Part shown: one piece after another, positions 40,245 to 49,080 of the stretch
How positions within the stretch are numbered: the stretch's first letter is position 1
Layout of the letters: each line of letters opens with the position of its first letter
Source: Aureimonas mangrovi
GTDB taxonomy: Bacteria; Pseudomonadota; Alphaproteobacteria; Rhizobiales; Rhizobiaceae
Length of the DNA stretch: 64,000 bases
Direction of reading: 5' to 3'
Assembly (NCBI RefSeq): GCF_014058705.1
Contig: NZ_CP059692.1
Location: 1,245,001-1,309,000, forward strand
The notes under the pieces: model-generated
What the model was told of the DNA's origin: nothing
The model's input: only the letters and a program-made list of their open reading frames with translations
Database searches by the model: none
Translations under genes and position numbers: made by a program

Positions 40245-40594
40245 GTCGGGTTTCGACGCGCGGCCGGCTCGCTGCTCTGCTGCTTCTCGGGGGCTTCACG
40301 GCGTGGAGCATCGCCTTCGTCGTTCTCTACGCCGTGCTGTCCGTCGGCTGCGCCTATGGTTGGGACGCGATGCAAGCAGGGCCGGTCAGTCTCAACCGTC
40401 TGGTCCTGACGCTCGTCTGGATCGGCTCCCTCGTCGCGCTCGCCATCATGCTGGCGGGGGTGGTGAGGGGTGCGGCCGGCCCCGGCCGGGTCTCTCGCTT
40501 CCTCCGCCATGCCGGCATCGCGCTGACCGCGCTCGCGCTCGCGGCGACGGCCGCGAACTTCTTCATGGTGACGACGATGTCGACCTGCCTCTGA
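40241..40594 (+). CDS. Small oxidase-associated membrane protein
   Basis: A 117-residue protein with three predicted membrane helices (LLLLGGFTAWSIAFVVLYAVLS, LVLTLVWIGSLVALAIMLAGVV, HAGIALTALALAATAANFFMV). It overlaps the oxidase fusion gene stop as ATGA and is therefore translationally coupled to it. By position it corresponds to the small fourth gene of rhizobial cox operons, but no sequence motif proves that. It ends before the hairpin terminator. Confidence 0.75.
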   Translation: MSRVSTRGRLAALLLLGGFTAWSIAFVVLYAVLSVGCAYGWDAMQAGPVSLNRLVLTLVWIGSLVALAIMLAGVVRGAAGPGRVSRFLRHAGIALTALALAATAANFFMVTTMSTCL

Positions 40595-40599
40595 GTGAG

Positions 40600-40626
40600 A
40601 AGGGCACCCAAGGGCGCCCTTTCTTC
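40600..40626 (+). terminator. Terminator between the oxidase cluster and choX
   Basis: AAGGGC (40600-40605) pairs with GCCCTT (40616-40621), a 10-nt loop lies between, and TCTTCC follows. It lies 5 bp after the stop of the small membrane protein and 7 bp before the end of the convergent choX. Confidence 0.6.
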
Positions 40627-40633
40627 CTCGATC

Positions 40634-41587
40634 TCAGAGCCCGAGTTCGGCGCGCGCGGCCTCGAGCCCCGGCTCGCCGTCGGCGGTTGTGACGCCCTGC
40701 AGCCAGGCGTCGAGCGTTTCGGGATTGGCGGTCAGCCACTCGCGCGCGGCAGTCTCAGGTTCGGCGCCATCGTTGAGGATCGCACCCATGATCTCGTTCT
40801 CCGCCTGAAGCGTGAATTCGAGATTGGCAAGGAAGGCTCCGACATTCGGGCAGTCCTGCGAGAAGCCGGCGCGGGTAACGGTGTCGACACGCGCGCCGCC
40901 GAGGTCGGGGCCGAACACATCGTCGCCGCCTGGCAGATACTCGATGTCGAAGTTCGAATTCATCGGATGGGGCTCCCAGCCGAGGAATACGATCGGCTGC
41001 TCCGCGCGCTCGGCGCGCGAAACCTGCGCGAGCATGCCCTGCTCGGAGGATTCCACCACCTCGAAGCCGGCAAGCCCGAACTGGTCCGCCTCGATCATGT
41101 CGAGGATCAGCCGGTTGCCGTCGTTGCCCGGCTCGATCCCGTAGATGCGACCGCCCAGTTCTTCCCGGAAATCGTTGATCTTGGAGAAGTCGTTCAGGCC
41201 TGCCTCGAACAGGTAGCGCGGCACGGCCAGCGTGTATTTCGCGCCTTCGAGATTGGTGCGGATCACCTCGATCCGGCCATCGTCGCGATAGGCCGCGATG
41301 TCGTTCTCCATCGTCGGCATCCAGTTGCCGAGGAAGACGTCCATGTCGTCGTTGGCGAGCGACTGGAAGGTGACGGGCAGCGCGAGGATGCTCGTCTGCG
41401 GCGTGTAGCCGAGCGCCTCGAGAACGACGGAGGCCGTCGCGGTCGTCGCGGTGATGTCGGTCCAGCCGACGTCGGCGAACCGCACCGTGCCGCAGCTGTC
41501 TGCCTCCTGTGAGAGTGCGGGCGAGGCGAGAAGCGTCGTCGCAAGGAGTGCCGTGGCGGCGAGGGGGGCGGTGCGGAAGTTCGGCAA
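40634..41587 (-). CDS. choX: Choline/betaine ABC transporter substrate-binding protein
   Basis: A 317-residue periplasmic binding protein of the OpuAC/ProX type, closest in look to ChoX. The signal peptide is cleaved near SPALSQ. The mature N-terminus CGTVRFADVGWTDITATTA is a ChoX hallmark, and the aromatic residues expected to cage the trimethylammonium group are seen in VGWTD, GNWMPT and WEPHP. The start is TTG at 41587: an in-frame stop lies two codons upstream, and GGAG is placed correctly. The gene stands alone, with no ChoW or ChoV next to it. It diverges from the betIB fusion across a region with two palindromic operators. Confidence 0.9.
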   Translation of the reverse strand: MPNFRTAPLAATALLATTLLASPALSQEADSCGTVRFADVGWTDITATTATASVVLEALGYTPQTSILALPVTFQSLANDDMDVFLGNWMPTMENDIAAYRDDGRIEVIRTNLEGAKYTLAVPRYLFEAGLNDFSKINDFREELGGRIYGIEPGNDGNRLILDMIEADQFGLAGFEVVESSEQGMLAQVSRAERAEQPIVFLGWEPHPMNSNFDIEYLPGGDDVFGPDLGGARVDTVTRAGFSQDCPNVGAFLANLEFTLQAENEIMGAILNDGAEPETAAREWLTANPETLDAWLQGVTTADGEPGLEAARAELGL

Positions 41588-41689
41588 GGTTCATCGTCTC
41601 CGAGCGTTGGTTGGGTCGAGGCCAGCCGTTCTGACGGCGTCTCATCTCGCATCAGTCTTGCCATCTTGTCGTCAAAGTCAAATCGGTCG

Positions 41690-41705
41690 TTGAACGATCA
41701 TTCAC
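41690..41705. promoter_or_regulatory. Candidate BetI operator, choX-proximal copy
   Basis: TTGAACGATCATTCAC matches the perfect palindrome at 41777-41792 in 14 of 16 positions. It is 103 bp upstream of choX and 87 bp (centre to centre) from the second copy. Confidence 0.6.
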
Positions 41706-41776
41706 CATCAGTCATGAAGGAGAAGGTTCGTCCGAGAGGCGGGAGCTTCACTCTACCGGTTTAACGTGATCGAAGG

Positions 41777-41792
41777 TTGAATGATCATTCAA
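41777..41792. promoter_or_regulatory. Candidate BetI operator, perfect 16-bp palindrome
   Basis: TTGAATGATCATTCAA is a perfect palindrome 19 bp before the fusion start codon. Palindromic TTGAA...TTCAA-type sites are what the BetI repressors of the bet regulon are reported to bind. Its place near the transcription start and the second copy near choX fit autoregulation together with control of choline uptake. Confidence 0.7.
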
Positions 41793-41811
41793 TCATGGTT
41801 ATCCTCCGGTC

Positions 41812-43935
41812 ATGAACACGATTGATGCCAAGCTCGTCCGCCAGAACTCCGTCTCTGCCAGCGAGGAGCAGCGACGCAGGCAGCTCATCGAGGCCACCAT
41901 TGCTGCGTTGGGCGAAATCGGCTTCGCCGCCTCCAGCCTGTCCGAGATCGCGGGCAGGGCCGGCGTCGCGCCCAGCCTTGTCTCGCATTACTTCGGCGAC
42001 AAGGACGGGCTTCTGGAAGCAACCATGCGCTACCTCGCAAAGCGGGTGGGCGACGCGGCGCGCACGCGCCTGCGGGATGCGGACGGTCCGCGCGAGCGGA
42101 TCCAGGCGATCATTGACGCCAATCTCGCGCCGGAGGAGTTCGACGCGCACACGGGCGGCGTCTGGCTCGCCTTCTGGGGGCAGGCGCTGCATTCCGCGCG
42201 CCTGCGCCGCGTGCAGGACGTTTATCAGGGCCGCACGACCTCCAATCTGCGGCAAGCGCTACGCCAGCTCGTCGGCGACGACGATGCGCGGCGCATCGCG
42301 ATCGGGATCGCGTCGCTGATCGACGGGCTCTGGCTGCGGGCCTCTCTCTCGCAGGACTTTTCCGGCTCGCGGGCCGCCGAAGCACGCCGCATCGCAACGA
42401 GCTTCGCCGAACTCGAGATCGGCGCCGCCAAGCCGCGCCCGGTCGAGGCGAAGCCTGCGCGCCCGGCCGTTCGTTCCGGCGCGCCGCGCCTGACGAGCCA
42501 TGTCGGCGGACGCTTCGTCGAGGCCGCGGGTGCCGAAACCTTCGAGACGATCGACCCGGCAACCGGCGAGGTGCTGGCCGAGGTTGCCATCGCAAAGGAG
42601 GCGGAGATCGACGCCGCCGTCGCCGCCGCGAAAAAGGGCCAGGCCGTCTGGGGCGCGATGACGGGCGCCAAACGCGGGCGCATTCTCCACCGCGTCGTGG
42701 CGATCATGCGTGAGCGGAACGAGGAGCTGTCGCTTCTGGAGACGCGCGACACCGGCAAGCCGATTCAGGAGACGCTGGTCGCGGACGCCGCTTCGGGCGC
42801 GGACTGCCTGGAATATTTCGCCGGTCTCGCTGCCGGACTTTCCGGCGAGCAGGTCGACCTCGGCCCCTCTGCCTTCGGCTACACGCGCCGCGAGCCGCTC
42901 GGCGTGGTCGCGGGCATCGGCGCCTGGAACTACCCGATCCAGATCGCCTGCTGGAAGGCGGCGCCAGCGCTCGCCGCCGGCAATGCGATGATCTTCAAGC
43001 CCGCCGAACTCACGCCGCTGACCGCCGCGAAGCTCGCCGAGATCATGACGGAAGCCGGCGTGCCGGACGGCGTCTTCAACGTCGTGCAGGGGCCGGCCTC
43101 GACCGGGCGCCTTCTCTCGCGGCACCCGGAGATTTCCAAGATTTCTCTGACCGGCGAGGTCGGCACGGGCAAGCGTGTGATGGCGGACGCAGCCTCCACG
43201 CTGAAGCAGGTGACGCTGGAGCTCGGCGGCAAGTCGCCGCTCGTCGTGTTCGACGACGCCAGCCTCGACGATGCGGTGGGCGCGGCGATGCTCGCCAACT
43301 TCTATTCGGCCGGCGAGATCTGCTCGAACGGCACCCGCGTCTTCGTCCACGAGGCGGTGAAGGCAGTCTTCCTCGAAAAGCTCAGCGAGCGCACGCGCGC
43401 TCTGATCGTCGGTGATCCACAGGACGCGAGGACCCAGATCGGCGCGCTGATTTCCGAGGATCACATGCGCAAGGTGCTCTCCTATCTCGACATCGCGAAG
43501 CGCGACGGTGCGCGCGCGATCGTGCAGGGCGGGCGGGTCACCGAAGGGGCGCTCGGCAAGGGCTTTTTCGTCTCGCCGACGATCTACGAGGCGGGCGACG
43601 AAATGCGCATCGCGCGCGAGGAGATCTTCGGGCCGGTGATGAGCGTCCTGTCCTTCCGCGACGAGGACGAGGTGATCGAGCGCGCCAACGCCACCGAGTT
43701 CGGCCTCGCGGCCGGCGTCTTCACCCGCGACATGGCGCGCGCACACCGCGTCATCGCCAGGCTCCACGCGGGCACGACGTGGATCAACGCCTACAATCTG
43801 ACGCCGATTGAGCTGCCCTTCGGCGGCGTGAAGCGCTCCGGCATCGGGCGTGAGAACGGCCGCGCGGCACTGGAAGCGCATACGCGCGTGAAGAGCGTCT
43901 ACGTCAATCTCGGTGCCGTCGACGCCCCCTACTGA
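41812..43935 (+). CDS. BetI-BetB fusion: choline-responsive repressor joined to betaine aldehyde dehydrogenase
   Basis: One 707-residue ORF. Residues 1 to about 203 are a full BetI TetR-type repressor: helix-turn-helix [20 protein letters not shown] (43-61) and the BetI ligand domain with [11 protein letters not shown] and [12 protein letters not shown] Pro/Ala/Arg linker (about 204-222) leads to a full aldehyde dehydrogenase (about 225-707) of BetB type: Asn373 in AWNYP, Lys396 in IFKPAE, catalytic Glu470 in LELGGKSP and Cys504 in GEICSNG. No in-frame ATG, GTG or TTG occurs from codon 135 to 253, so BetB has no start of its own. BetB makes glycine betaine from betaine aldehyde with NAD+. No Shine-Dalgarno is evident before ATG 41812. 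betA follows 11 bp later. Confidence 0.93.
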   Translation: MNTIDAKLVRQNSVSASEEQRRRQLIEATIAALGEIGFAASSLSEIAGRAGVAPSLVSHYFGDKDGLLEATMRYLAKRVGDAARTRLRDADGPRERIQAIIDANLAPEEFDAHTGGVWLAFWGQALHSARLRRVQDVYQGRTTSNLRQALRQLVGDDDARRIAIGIASLIDGLWLRASLSQDFSGSRAAEARRIATSFAELEIGAAKPRPVEAKPARPAVRSGAPRLTSHVGGRFVEAAGAETFETIDPATGEVLAEVAIAKEAEIDAAVAAAKKGQAVWGAMTGAKRGRILHRVVAIMRERNEELSLLETRDTGKPIQETLVADAASGADCLEYFAGLAAGLSGEQVDLGPSAFGYTRREPLGVVAGIGAWNYPIQIACWKAAPALAAGNAMIFKPAELTPLTAAKLAEIMTEAGVPDGVFNVVQGPASTGRLLSRHPEISKISLTGEVGTGKRVMADAASTLKQVTLELGGKSPLVVFDDASLDDAVGAAMLANFYSAGEICSNGTRVFVHEAVKAVFLEKLSERTRALIVGDPQDARTQIGALISEDHMRKVLSYLDIAKRDGARAIVQGGRVTEGALGKGFFVSPTIYEAGDEMRIAREEIFGPVMSVLSFRDEDEVIERANATEFGLAAGVFTRDMARAHRVIARLHAGTTWINAYNLTPIELPFGGVKRSGIGRENGRAALEAHTRVKSVYVNLGAVDAPY

Positions 43936-43946
43936 GGAGACCAGCG

Positions 43947-45608
43947 ATGAGCGAACGTGAATTCGACTACGTCATCGTCGGCGCCGGCTCGGCCGGCTGC
44001 GTCCTCGCCAACCGCCTGAGCGAAGACGGCAAGAGCACGGTGCTGGTGCTCGAATACGGCGGTTCGGACCGCTCGGTGCTGATCCAGATGCCGAGCGCGC
44101 TGTCGATCCCGATGAACATGAAGAAGTACAACTGGGGCTACACGTCTGAGCCCGAGCCGTATCTGGGCGGCCGGCGCATGAACCTGCCGCGCGGCAAGGT
44201 TCTGGGTGGTTCGTCCTCCATCAACGGCATGGTCTATGTGCGTGGCGCGCCGCAGGACTTCGACCGCTGGGAGCGCGAGGGAGCGGCCGGCTGGTCCTAC
44301 GCCGACGTACTTCCCTACTTCAAGAAGGCTGAGAACCGGGCGACGGGCGGCGACGATTATCGCGGCCACGAAGGCGCGCTGCACACGAGCTACGGCACGA
44401 TGCAGAACCCGCTCTATCAGGCCTTCGTCGACGCGGCGAAGGAGGCCGGCTACCCGGAGAACCCGGACTACAACGGCGCCACTCAGGAGGGCTTCGGCCG
44501 CATGGACATGACCGTCCATCGCGGGCGCCGCTGGTCCACGGCGAACGCCTATCTCAAGCCGGCGATGGATCGGCCGAACCTCGAGGTCGCCACCCAGGCC
44601 TTCGTCGAGCGCGTCGTCTTTGAGGGCAGGCGCGCTGTCGGCGTCGCCTATCGCCATGGCGGGCAGGAGGTGATCGTCAAGGCGCGGCGCGAGGTGATCC
44701 TTTCGGCCGGATCGATCAACACGCCCAAGCTCTTAAAACTGTCCGGCATCGGCCCGGCGGGCGAACTCGCCAGCCACGGCATCGAGATCGTGGCGGACCG
44801 GCCGGGCGTCGGCGAGAACCTGCAGGACCATCTGGAATTCTACTTCCAGGCCGCCTGCAAGGAGCCGATCACGCTGTTCTCGGCCCAGTCCCTCGTGCAG
44901 AAGGGGCGTATCGGCGCGCAATGGCTCCTGATGAAGAGCGGGCTCGGCGCGACCAACCATTTCGAGAGCTGCGGCTTCATCAAGTCGCGACCCGATGTCG
45001 AGCATGCCGACATCCAGTACCATTTCCTGCCGCTCGCCGTGACCTATGACGGCAAGTCGCTGGCGAGCGAGCACGGCTTCCAGGCGCATGTCGGGCCGAT
45101 GCGCTCCAAGTCGCGCGGCCATGTGCGCCTCGCCTCGCCCGATCCGGCCGAGGCGCCGACGGTGCGCTTCAACTACATGAGCCACGAGGACGATTGGCGG
45201 GAGATGCGCGCCTGCGTGCGGCTGACGCGTGAAATCTTCGCGCAGCCCTCGTTCCAGCGCTGGCGTGGCCGCGAGATCGCGCCGGGCGAGGGCGTGCAGA
45301 GCGATGAGGAGATTGACGCCTTCGTGCGCGAGCACGCCGAGAGCGCCTACCACCCCTCCTGCACGGCGAAGATGGGGGCCGAGGACGATCCGATGAGTGT
45401 CGTGGACGCAAAAGCCCGCGTGTTCGGTGTCGAGGGGCTTCGCGTCGTCGATTCCTCCATCATGCCGTCGATCACCACGGGCAATCTGAACGCCCCGACG
45501 ATCATGCTGGCCGAGAAGGCCGCCGACATCATCCGTGGCCGTCCAGCGCTGCGGGCGGATCTTTCCGGGCAAAAGCGCGCTCGGCAGCTGGAGGTCGCCG
45601 CCATCTGA
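43947..45608 (+). CDS. betA: Choline dehydrogenase
   Basis: A 553-residue GMC flavoenzyme that oxidises choline to betaine aldehyde at the membrane. [14 protein letters not shown] binds [24 protein letters not shown] is GMC signature 1, and [16 protein letters not shown] is signature 2. The catalytic His is His469 in [10 protein letters not shown], the BetA form of this motif. The start follows GAGGAG, 11 bp after the betIB fusion, so the two enzymes of betaine synthesis are cotranscribed. The order regulator-betB-betA is the classical bet order, with the first two genes joined. Confidence 0.95.
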   Translation: MSEREFDYVIVGAGSAGCVLANRLSEDGKSTVLVLEYGGSDRSVLIQMPSALSIPMNMKKYNWGYTSEPEPYLGGRRMNLPRGKVLGGSSSINGMVYVRGAPQDFDRWEREGAAGWSYADVLPYFKKAENRATGGDDYRGHEGALHTSYGTMQNPLYQAFVDAAKEAGYPENPDYNGATQEGFGRMDMTVHRGRRWSTANAYLKPAMDRPNLEVATQAFVERVVFEGRRAVGVAYRHGGQEVIVKARREVILSAGSINTPKLLKLSGIGPAGELASHGIEIVADRPGVGENLQDHLEFYFQAACKEPITLFSAQSLVQKGRIGAQWLLMKSGLGATNHFESCGFIKSRPDVEHADIQYHFLPLAVTYDGKSLASEHGFQAHVGPMRSKSRGHVRLASPDPAEAPTVRFNYMSHEDDWREMRACVRLTREIFAQPSFQRWRGREIAPGEGVQSDEEIDAFVREHAESAYHPSCTAKMGAEDDPMSVVDAKARVFGVEGLRVVDSSIMPSITTGNLNAPTIMLAEKAADIIRGRPALRADLSGQKRARQLEVAAI

Positions 45609-45692
45609 AGCCTGTCGGTCGCGTCGCCAATCCATAATGTCGCAACAAGACTGTTTCAGGAGGTCGGCGAGTTCGTAAGCTTTAGCCGCAAC

Positions 45693-48272
45693 ATGGATCG
45701 GAGTGCAGTTTTGGCCGGCTTCCCAACCCAAGCGAAGGTCGTCATCGTCGGTGTCGGGGGGATCGTGGGCGCGTCGGTGGCGCACCATCTCGTCGAGCGC
45801 GGCTGGGACGATATCGTCGGCATCGACGCCTCCGGCATCCCGACAGACGTCGGCTCCACCGCCCACGCGTCCGACTTCTGCTACACGACCAGCCACGACT
45901 TCCTTTCCTGCTGGACGACGCTCTACTCCATCGATTTCTTCGAGAAGATGGGCCATTACGCGCGCGTCGGCGGCCTCGAGGTCGCGCGCGTCGGCGACGA
46001 TGCCCGCATGGACGAGATCCGCCGCAAGGTCGCTTCGGCCAAGGCCTTCGGCACGCGCGCGCGCCTGATCGAGCCGGCGGAGATCAAGGAGAAGTTCCCG
46101 CTCATCGAGGAGGAGATGGTGCAGGGCGGCCTGTGGGACCCCGACGCGGGGCTCGTGATCCCGCGCTCACAGACCGTCGCGGGCAAACTCGTGGACGAGG
46201 CGGAGAAGTCCGGCAAGCTGCGCGCCTTCGCCAACACCGCCGCCACTTCGCTCGTCATCGAGGACGGCCGGATCAAGGGGGTCGTTACCCCGCGCGGTAC
46301 GATCATGGCGGATCGAGTGGTCGTCTGTGCAGGCATCTGGGGCAGGCTGATCGCGGAGATGGCGGGCGAGGACCTTCCGGTTATGCCGGTGGACCACCCG
46401 CTGACCTTCTTCGGCCCCTATGACGAATTCGCCGGCACCGGCAAGGAGATCGGCTTCCCGCTGATGCGCGACCAGGGCAACTCGGCCTACATGCGCGACA
46501 CGGGCGATCCGAAGACCGCCGAGGGCGGGCAGATCGAGTGGGGCTATTACGAGGAGGAGAACCCGCGCCTCTGCCACCCGCGCGACATCCTGTCGAAGCA
46601 GGAGGCGCGGCTTTCGCCCTCGCAGCGCGACCTCGACATAGAGGAAATTCTTGCGCCGCTCGAGCGCGCCATCGAGCTGACGCCGATCCTCGGCGAGCTC
46701 GGCTACAACGAAAGCCATTCCTTCAACGGCCTGTTGCAGGTGACGAGTGATGGCGGCCCCTCCTGCGGCGAAAGCCGCAAGGTGAAGGGCCTGTGGTACT
46801 GCGTCGCCATCTGGGTGAAGGACGGCCCGGCTTACGGCAAGCTCATCGCCGACTGGATGACGGACGGGCGCACCGAAGTCGATCATCACGCCATCGACGT
46901 CGCACGTTTCTATCCGCATCAGACCACCGAGGAGATGATCCACGAGCGCTGCACGGAAACGGCCAAGAAGATCTATAATCCGGCCGTGCATCCGCGCGAG
47001 CCGTTCTCGCTCGGCCGCAACGTGCGGCGTTCGCCGTTCCATGCGCGCGAGAAGGAGCTCGGCGGCTACTTCATGGAGCTCGGCGGTTGGGAGCGTGCCC
47101 ATGGCTACGCCTCCAACGAGCATCTTCTGGAGAAGTACGGCGACCGGGTGCCCGTTCGCGAGAACGAATGGGACGCGCGGCATTTCTGGCGCGTCTCCAA
47201 CGCCGAGCAACTGGCCATGAGTGAAGACGCCGGCATCATCAACCTCTCGCACTTCGCCATGCTGGAGGTCTCCGGTCCAGACCATGTCGAGCTGATGGAA
47301 TGGCTGTGTGCGGCCAGGATCGGCGGCGACGCCAACATCAACAAAGGCATTTACACCCACTTCCTCGACGACGAGGGCATGGTTCGTGCGGATCTGACGG
47401 TGTTGCGTTTTGCGGATCGTGTGCGCGTCGTCGACGGCGCGGACGCGGCCCCGCGTGACTTCCACTACATCGCTCGCGTCGCGGAGGAGAAGGGCTTCGA
47501 CGTCACTCTTGCGGACCGCACCGAGGAGATCGTCACCGTCGGCATCTGGGGGCCTAACGCGCGCGAAAAGCTCAAGACGATCGTCGAGGAGCCCGACGCG
47601 CTGGACGCCGCCAACTTCGCCTTCACCGCGCTCAAGCCCGTTCGCATCGCCGGCAAGGACGTGACGGCCTTCCGCATCTCCTATGTCGGCGAGCAGGGGT
47701 TCGAGCTGCATGTCGCCTACGACGACGCGCCTGCGGTCTGGGCGGCGCTGGAATCGACGGGCGCGACACCCGTCGGCGTCGAGACCTATGCGAACTCGCG
47801 CCGGCTCGAGAAGAGCCTGCGCCTGCAGAACGCCGACCTTCTGACAGAGTATAATCTCCACGAGGCGAGCCTCGCCCGACCGAAGGTCAAGGAGGCGGAT
47901 TTCCGCGGCAAGGCCAAGCATGTGGAGTATCGCGCGCGGCCGCACCAGCCGGCGATGCTCTGTACGCTGGCGATGACGCAGAACGTCGATTCGAAGGGTG
48001 TAGCACGCTATCCGGTCGGCATCCTGCCAGTGATGGACCCGAAGACCGGCGAAACGCTGGTTGACGAGCTCGGCCGCCGGTCCTTCACGACCTCGATCGC
48101 CTATGGCCCGAGCGTCGGCAAGAACATCGCGCTCGCCTACCTGCCGCACGGCCATGCCGAAATCGGCAAGGTTTTCGAGGTCGAGTATTTCGACGAGCGA
48201 TATCCGGTGGAAGTGGCGGCCGTCGGCATGAACGCCCTCTACGACCCGGAGAATCTTAAGCCACGGAGCTGA
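45693..48272 (+). CDS. FAD-dependent oxidoreductase with GcvT domain, dimethylglycine dehydrogenase-like
   Basis: An 859-residue protein. An N-terminal DAO-type FAD domain starts VVIVGVGGIVGASVAHHL. A linker follows, and the C-terminal half (about 440-859) is an aminomethyltransferase (GcvT) domain with a folate-binding region (GIWGPNAREKL, ISYVGEQGFELHV). This is the layout of dimethylglycine and sarcosine dehydrogenases, which pass the methyl group to tetrahydrofolate. The flavin-linking His motif normally HAAG is HASD here (His58). It lies 84 bp after betA, and GbcAB produce dimethylglycine, so dimethylglycine is the best substrate guess. A good AGGAGG lies 29 nt before the ATG, too far to serve it. 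Confidence 0.8.
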   Translation: MDRSAVLAGFPTQAKVVIVGVGGIVGASVAHHLVERGWDDIVGIDASGIPTDVGSTAHASDFCYTTSHDFLSCWTTLYSIDFFEKMGHYARVGGLEVARVGDDARMDEIRRKVASAKAFGTRARLIEPAEIKEKFPLIEEEMVQGGLWDPDAGLVIPRSQTVAGKLVDEAEKSGKLRAFANTAATSLVIEDGRIKGVVTPRGTIMADRVVVCAGIWGRLIAEMAGEDLPVMPVDHPLTFFGPYDEFAGTGKEIGFPLMRDQGNSAYMRDTGDPKTAEGGQIEWGYYEEENPRLCHPRDILSKQEARLSPSQRDLDIEEILAPLERAIELTPILGELGYNESHSFNGLLQVTSDGGPSCGESRKVKGLWYCVAIWVKDGPAYGKLIADWMTDGRTEVDHHAIDVARFYPHQTTEEMIHERCTETAKKIYNPAVHPREPFSLGRNVRRSPFHAREKELGGYFMELGGWERAHGYASNEHLLEKYGDRVPVRENEWDARHFWRVSNAEQLAMSEDAGIINLSHFAMLEVSGPDHVELMEWLCAARIGGDANINKGIYTHFLDDEGMVRADLTVLRFADRVRVVDGADAAPRDFHYIARVAEEKGFDVTLADRTEEIVTVGIWGPNAREKLKTIVEEPDALDAANFAFTALKPVRIAGKDVTAFRISYVGEQGFELHVAYDDAPAVWAALESTGATPVGVETYANSRRLEKSLRLQNADLLTEYNLHEASLARPKVKEADFRGKAKHVEYRARPHQPAMLCTLAMTQNVDSKGVARYPVGILPVMDPKTGETLVDELGRRSFTTSIAYGPSVGKNIALAYLPHGHAEIGKVFEVEYFDERYPVEVAAVGMNALYDPENLKPRS

Positions 48273-48510
48273 GGCGAGGGAGCGGGCACGCGTCGCGGTC
48301 ATGCGGCGCTTCCGTTATGCCGTCACCATCGAGAGGGGACCTCGGGGTGAAGTCAGGGAAAGGGGAGTTCAGAGCTCACATTCGTGAGGCACATCGACGA
48401 TTTCTTTAGATCGGCATGGCTTGCTTCCGTGCGCTGAGCATCGTGACGGCATCGGCCGGGCGCCGATACCCTCCGGAATGCTTCGCGAAAATCCTGTGCG
48501 AGGATCTCGG

Positions 48511-49080
48511 ATGGACGCTTACGGCCACCTCAGGGTGCTAATAAGCCTAATCATCGGATTGGCGATCACCCGCCTGCTTTCGGGTCTGTCGCGTAGGCTG
48601 CAGGAGCCAGTGCAGACCGATTGGATGCATGCGCAGGTCGTATGGTCGGTCGTCGTCCTGCTCAACGCCGTTCACTTCTGGTGGTGGGAATTCTCTCTGC
48701 GTTTCATCACGGATTGGAATTTCTGGCTCTACGTTTTCATCCTATCCTACGCGTCGCTGTTCTTCCTGATGTCCACCTTGCTGTTCCCGGACAATGTTCA
48801 GGAACGAGCGGAATCGGAAGCGTTTTTCATCCGCCGCAGACAGGTTTTCTTCTCGATCTTCGCCGCCTCGTTTGCCTTTGATCTCGTGGATACTTTGATC
48901 AAGGGCGTGCAGCATTTTCAATCTCTGGGCGTCTGGTATGTTGCTCGGCTCGCGGGCGGTGCGACGATCGCCCTGATCGCGATGCGCGTGAGAAGCAGCC
49001 GGAAACTGACTTGGCTCGGCGTGCTGTGGCTGTGCGTCAACATTGTCTGGATCACCGCGCTCTACAGCGAGCTTTTGTAG
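48511..49080 (+). CDS. Conserved membrane protein of unknown function
   Basis: A 189-residue protein with about five hydrophobic segments (including VLISLIIGLAITRLL, WLYVFILSYASLFFLMSTLLF, WLGVLWLCVNIVWITALY). No known domain is recognised, though MDAYGHLRVLISLIIGLAITRLLSG resembles uncharacterised proteobacterial membrane proteins. The start at 48511 follows AGGA. Codon choice differs from neighbours, with ATA, CTA and TTT used more freely and lower GC, which suggests transfer or weak expression. It separates the DMGDH-like gene from the SDR/TetR pair, within the choline island. Confidence 0.7.
   Translation: MDAYGHLRVLISLIIGLAITRLLSGLSRRLQEPVQTDWMHAQVVWSVVVLLNAVHFWWWEFSLRFITDWNFWLYVFILSYASLFFLMSTLLFPDNVQERAESEAFFIRRRQVFFSIFAASFAFDLVDTLIKGVQHFQSLGVWYVARLAGGATIALIAMRVRSSRKLTWLGVLWLCVNIVWITALYSELL

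Noticed and set aside
42259-43881. A 540-codon minus-strand frame opposite the BetB part of the fusion
   Set aside because: Considered as an antisense gene, but its sequence is shadow-like and the plus strand carries all catalytic motifs of aldehyde dehydrogenase.
45658-45663. AGGAGG upstream of the DMGDH-like gene as its ribosome binding site
   Set aside because: It is 29 nt from the only in-frame ATG, too far; no ATG, GTG or TTG lies at proper distance in that frame.
46167-48302. A 711-codon minus-strand frame opposite the DMGDH-like gene
   Set aside because: Antisense shadow; the plus-strand protein has clear FAD and GcvT domains.
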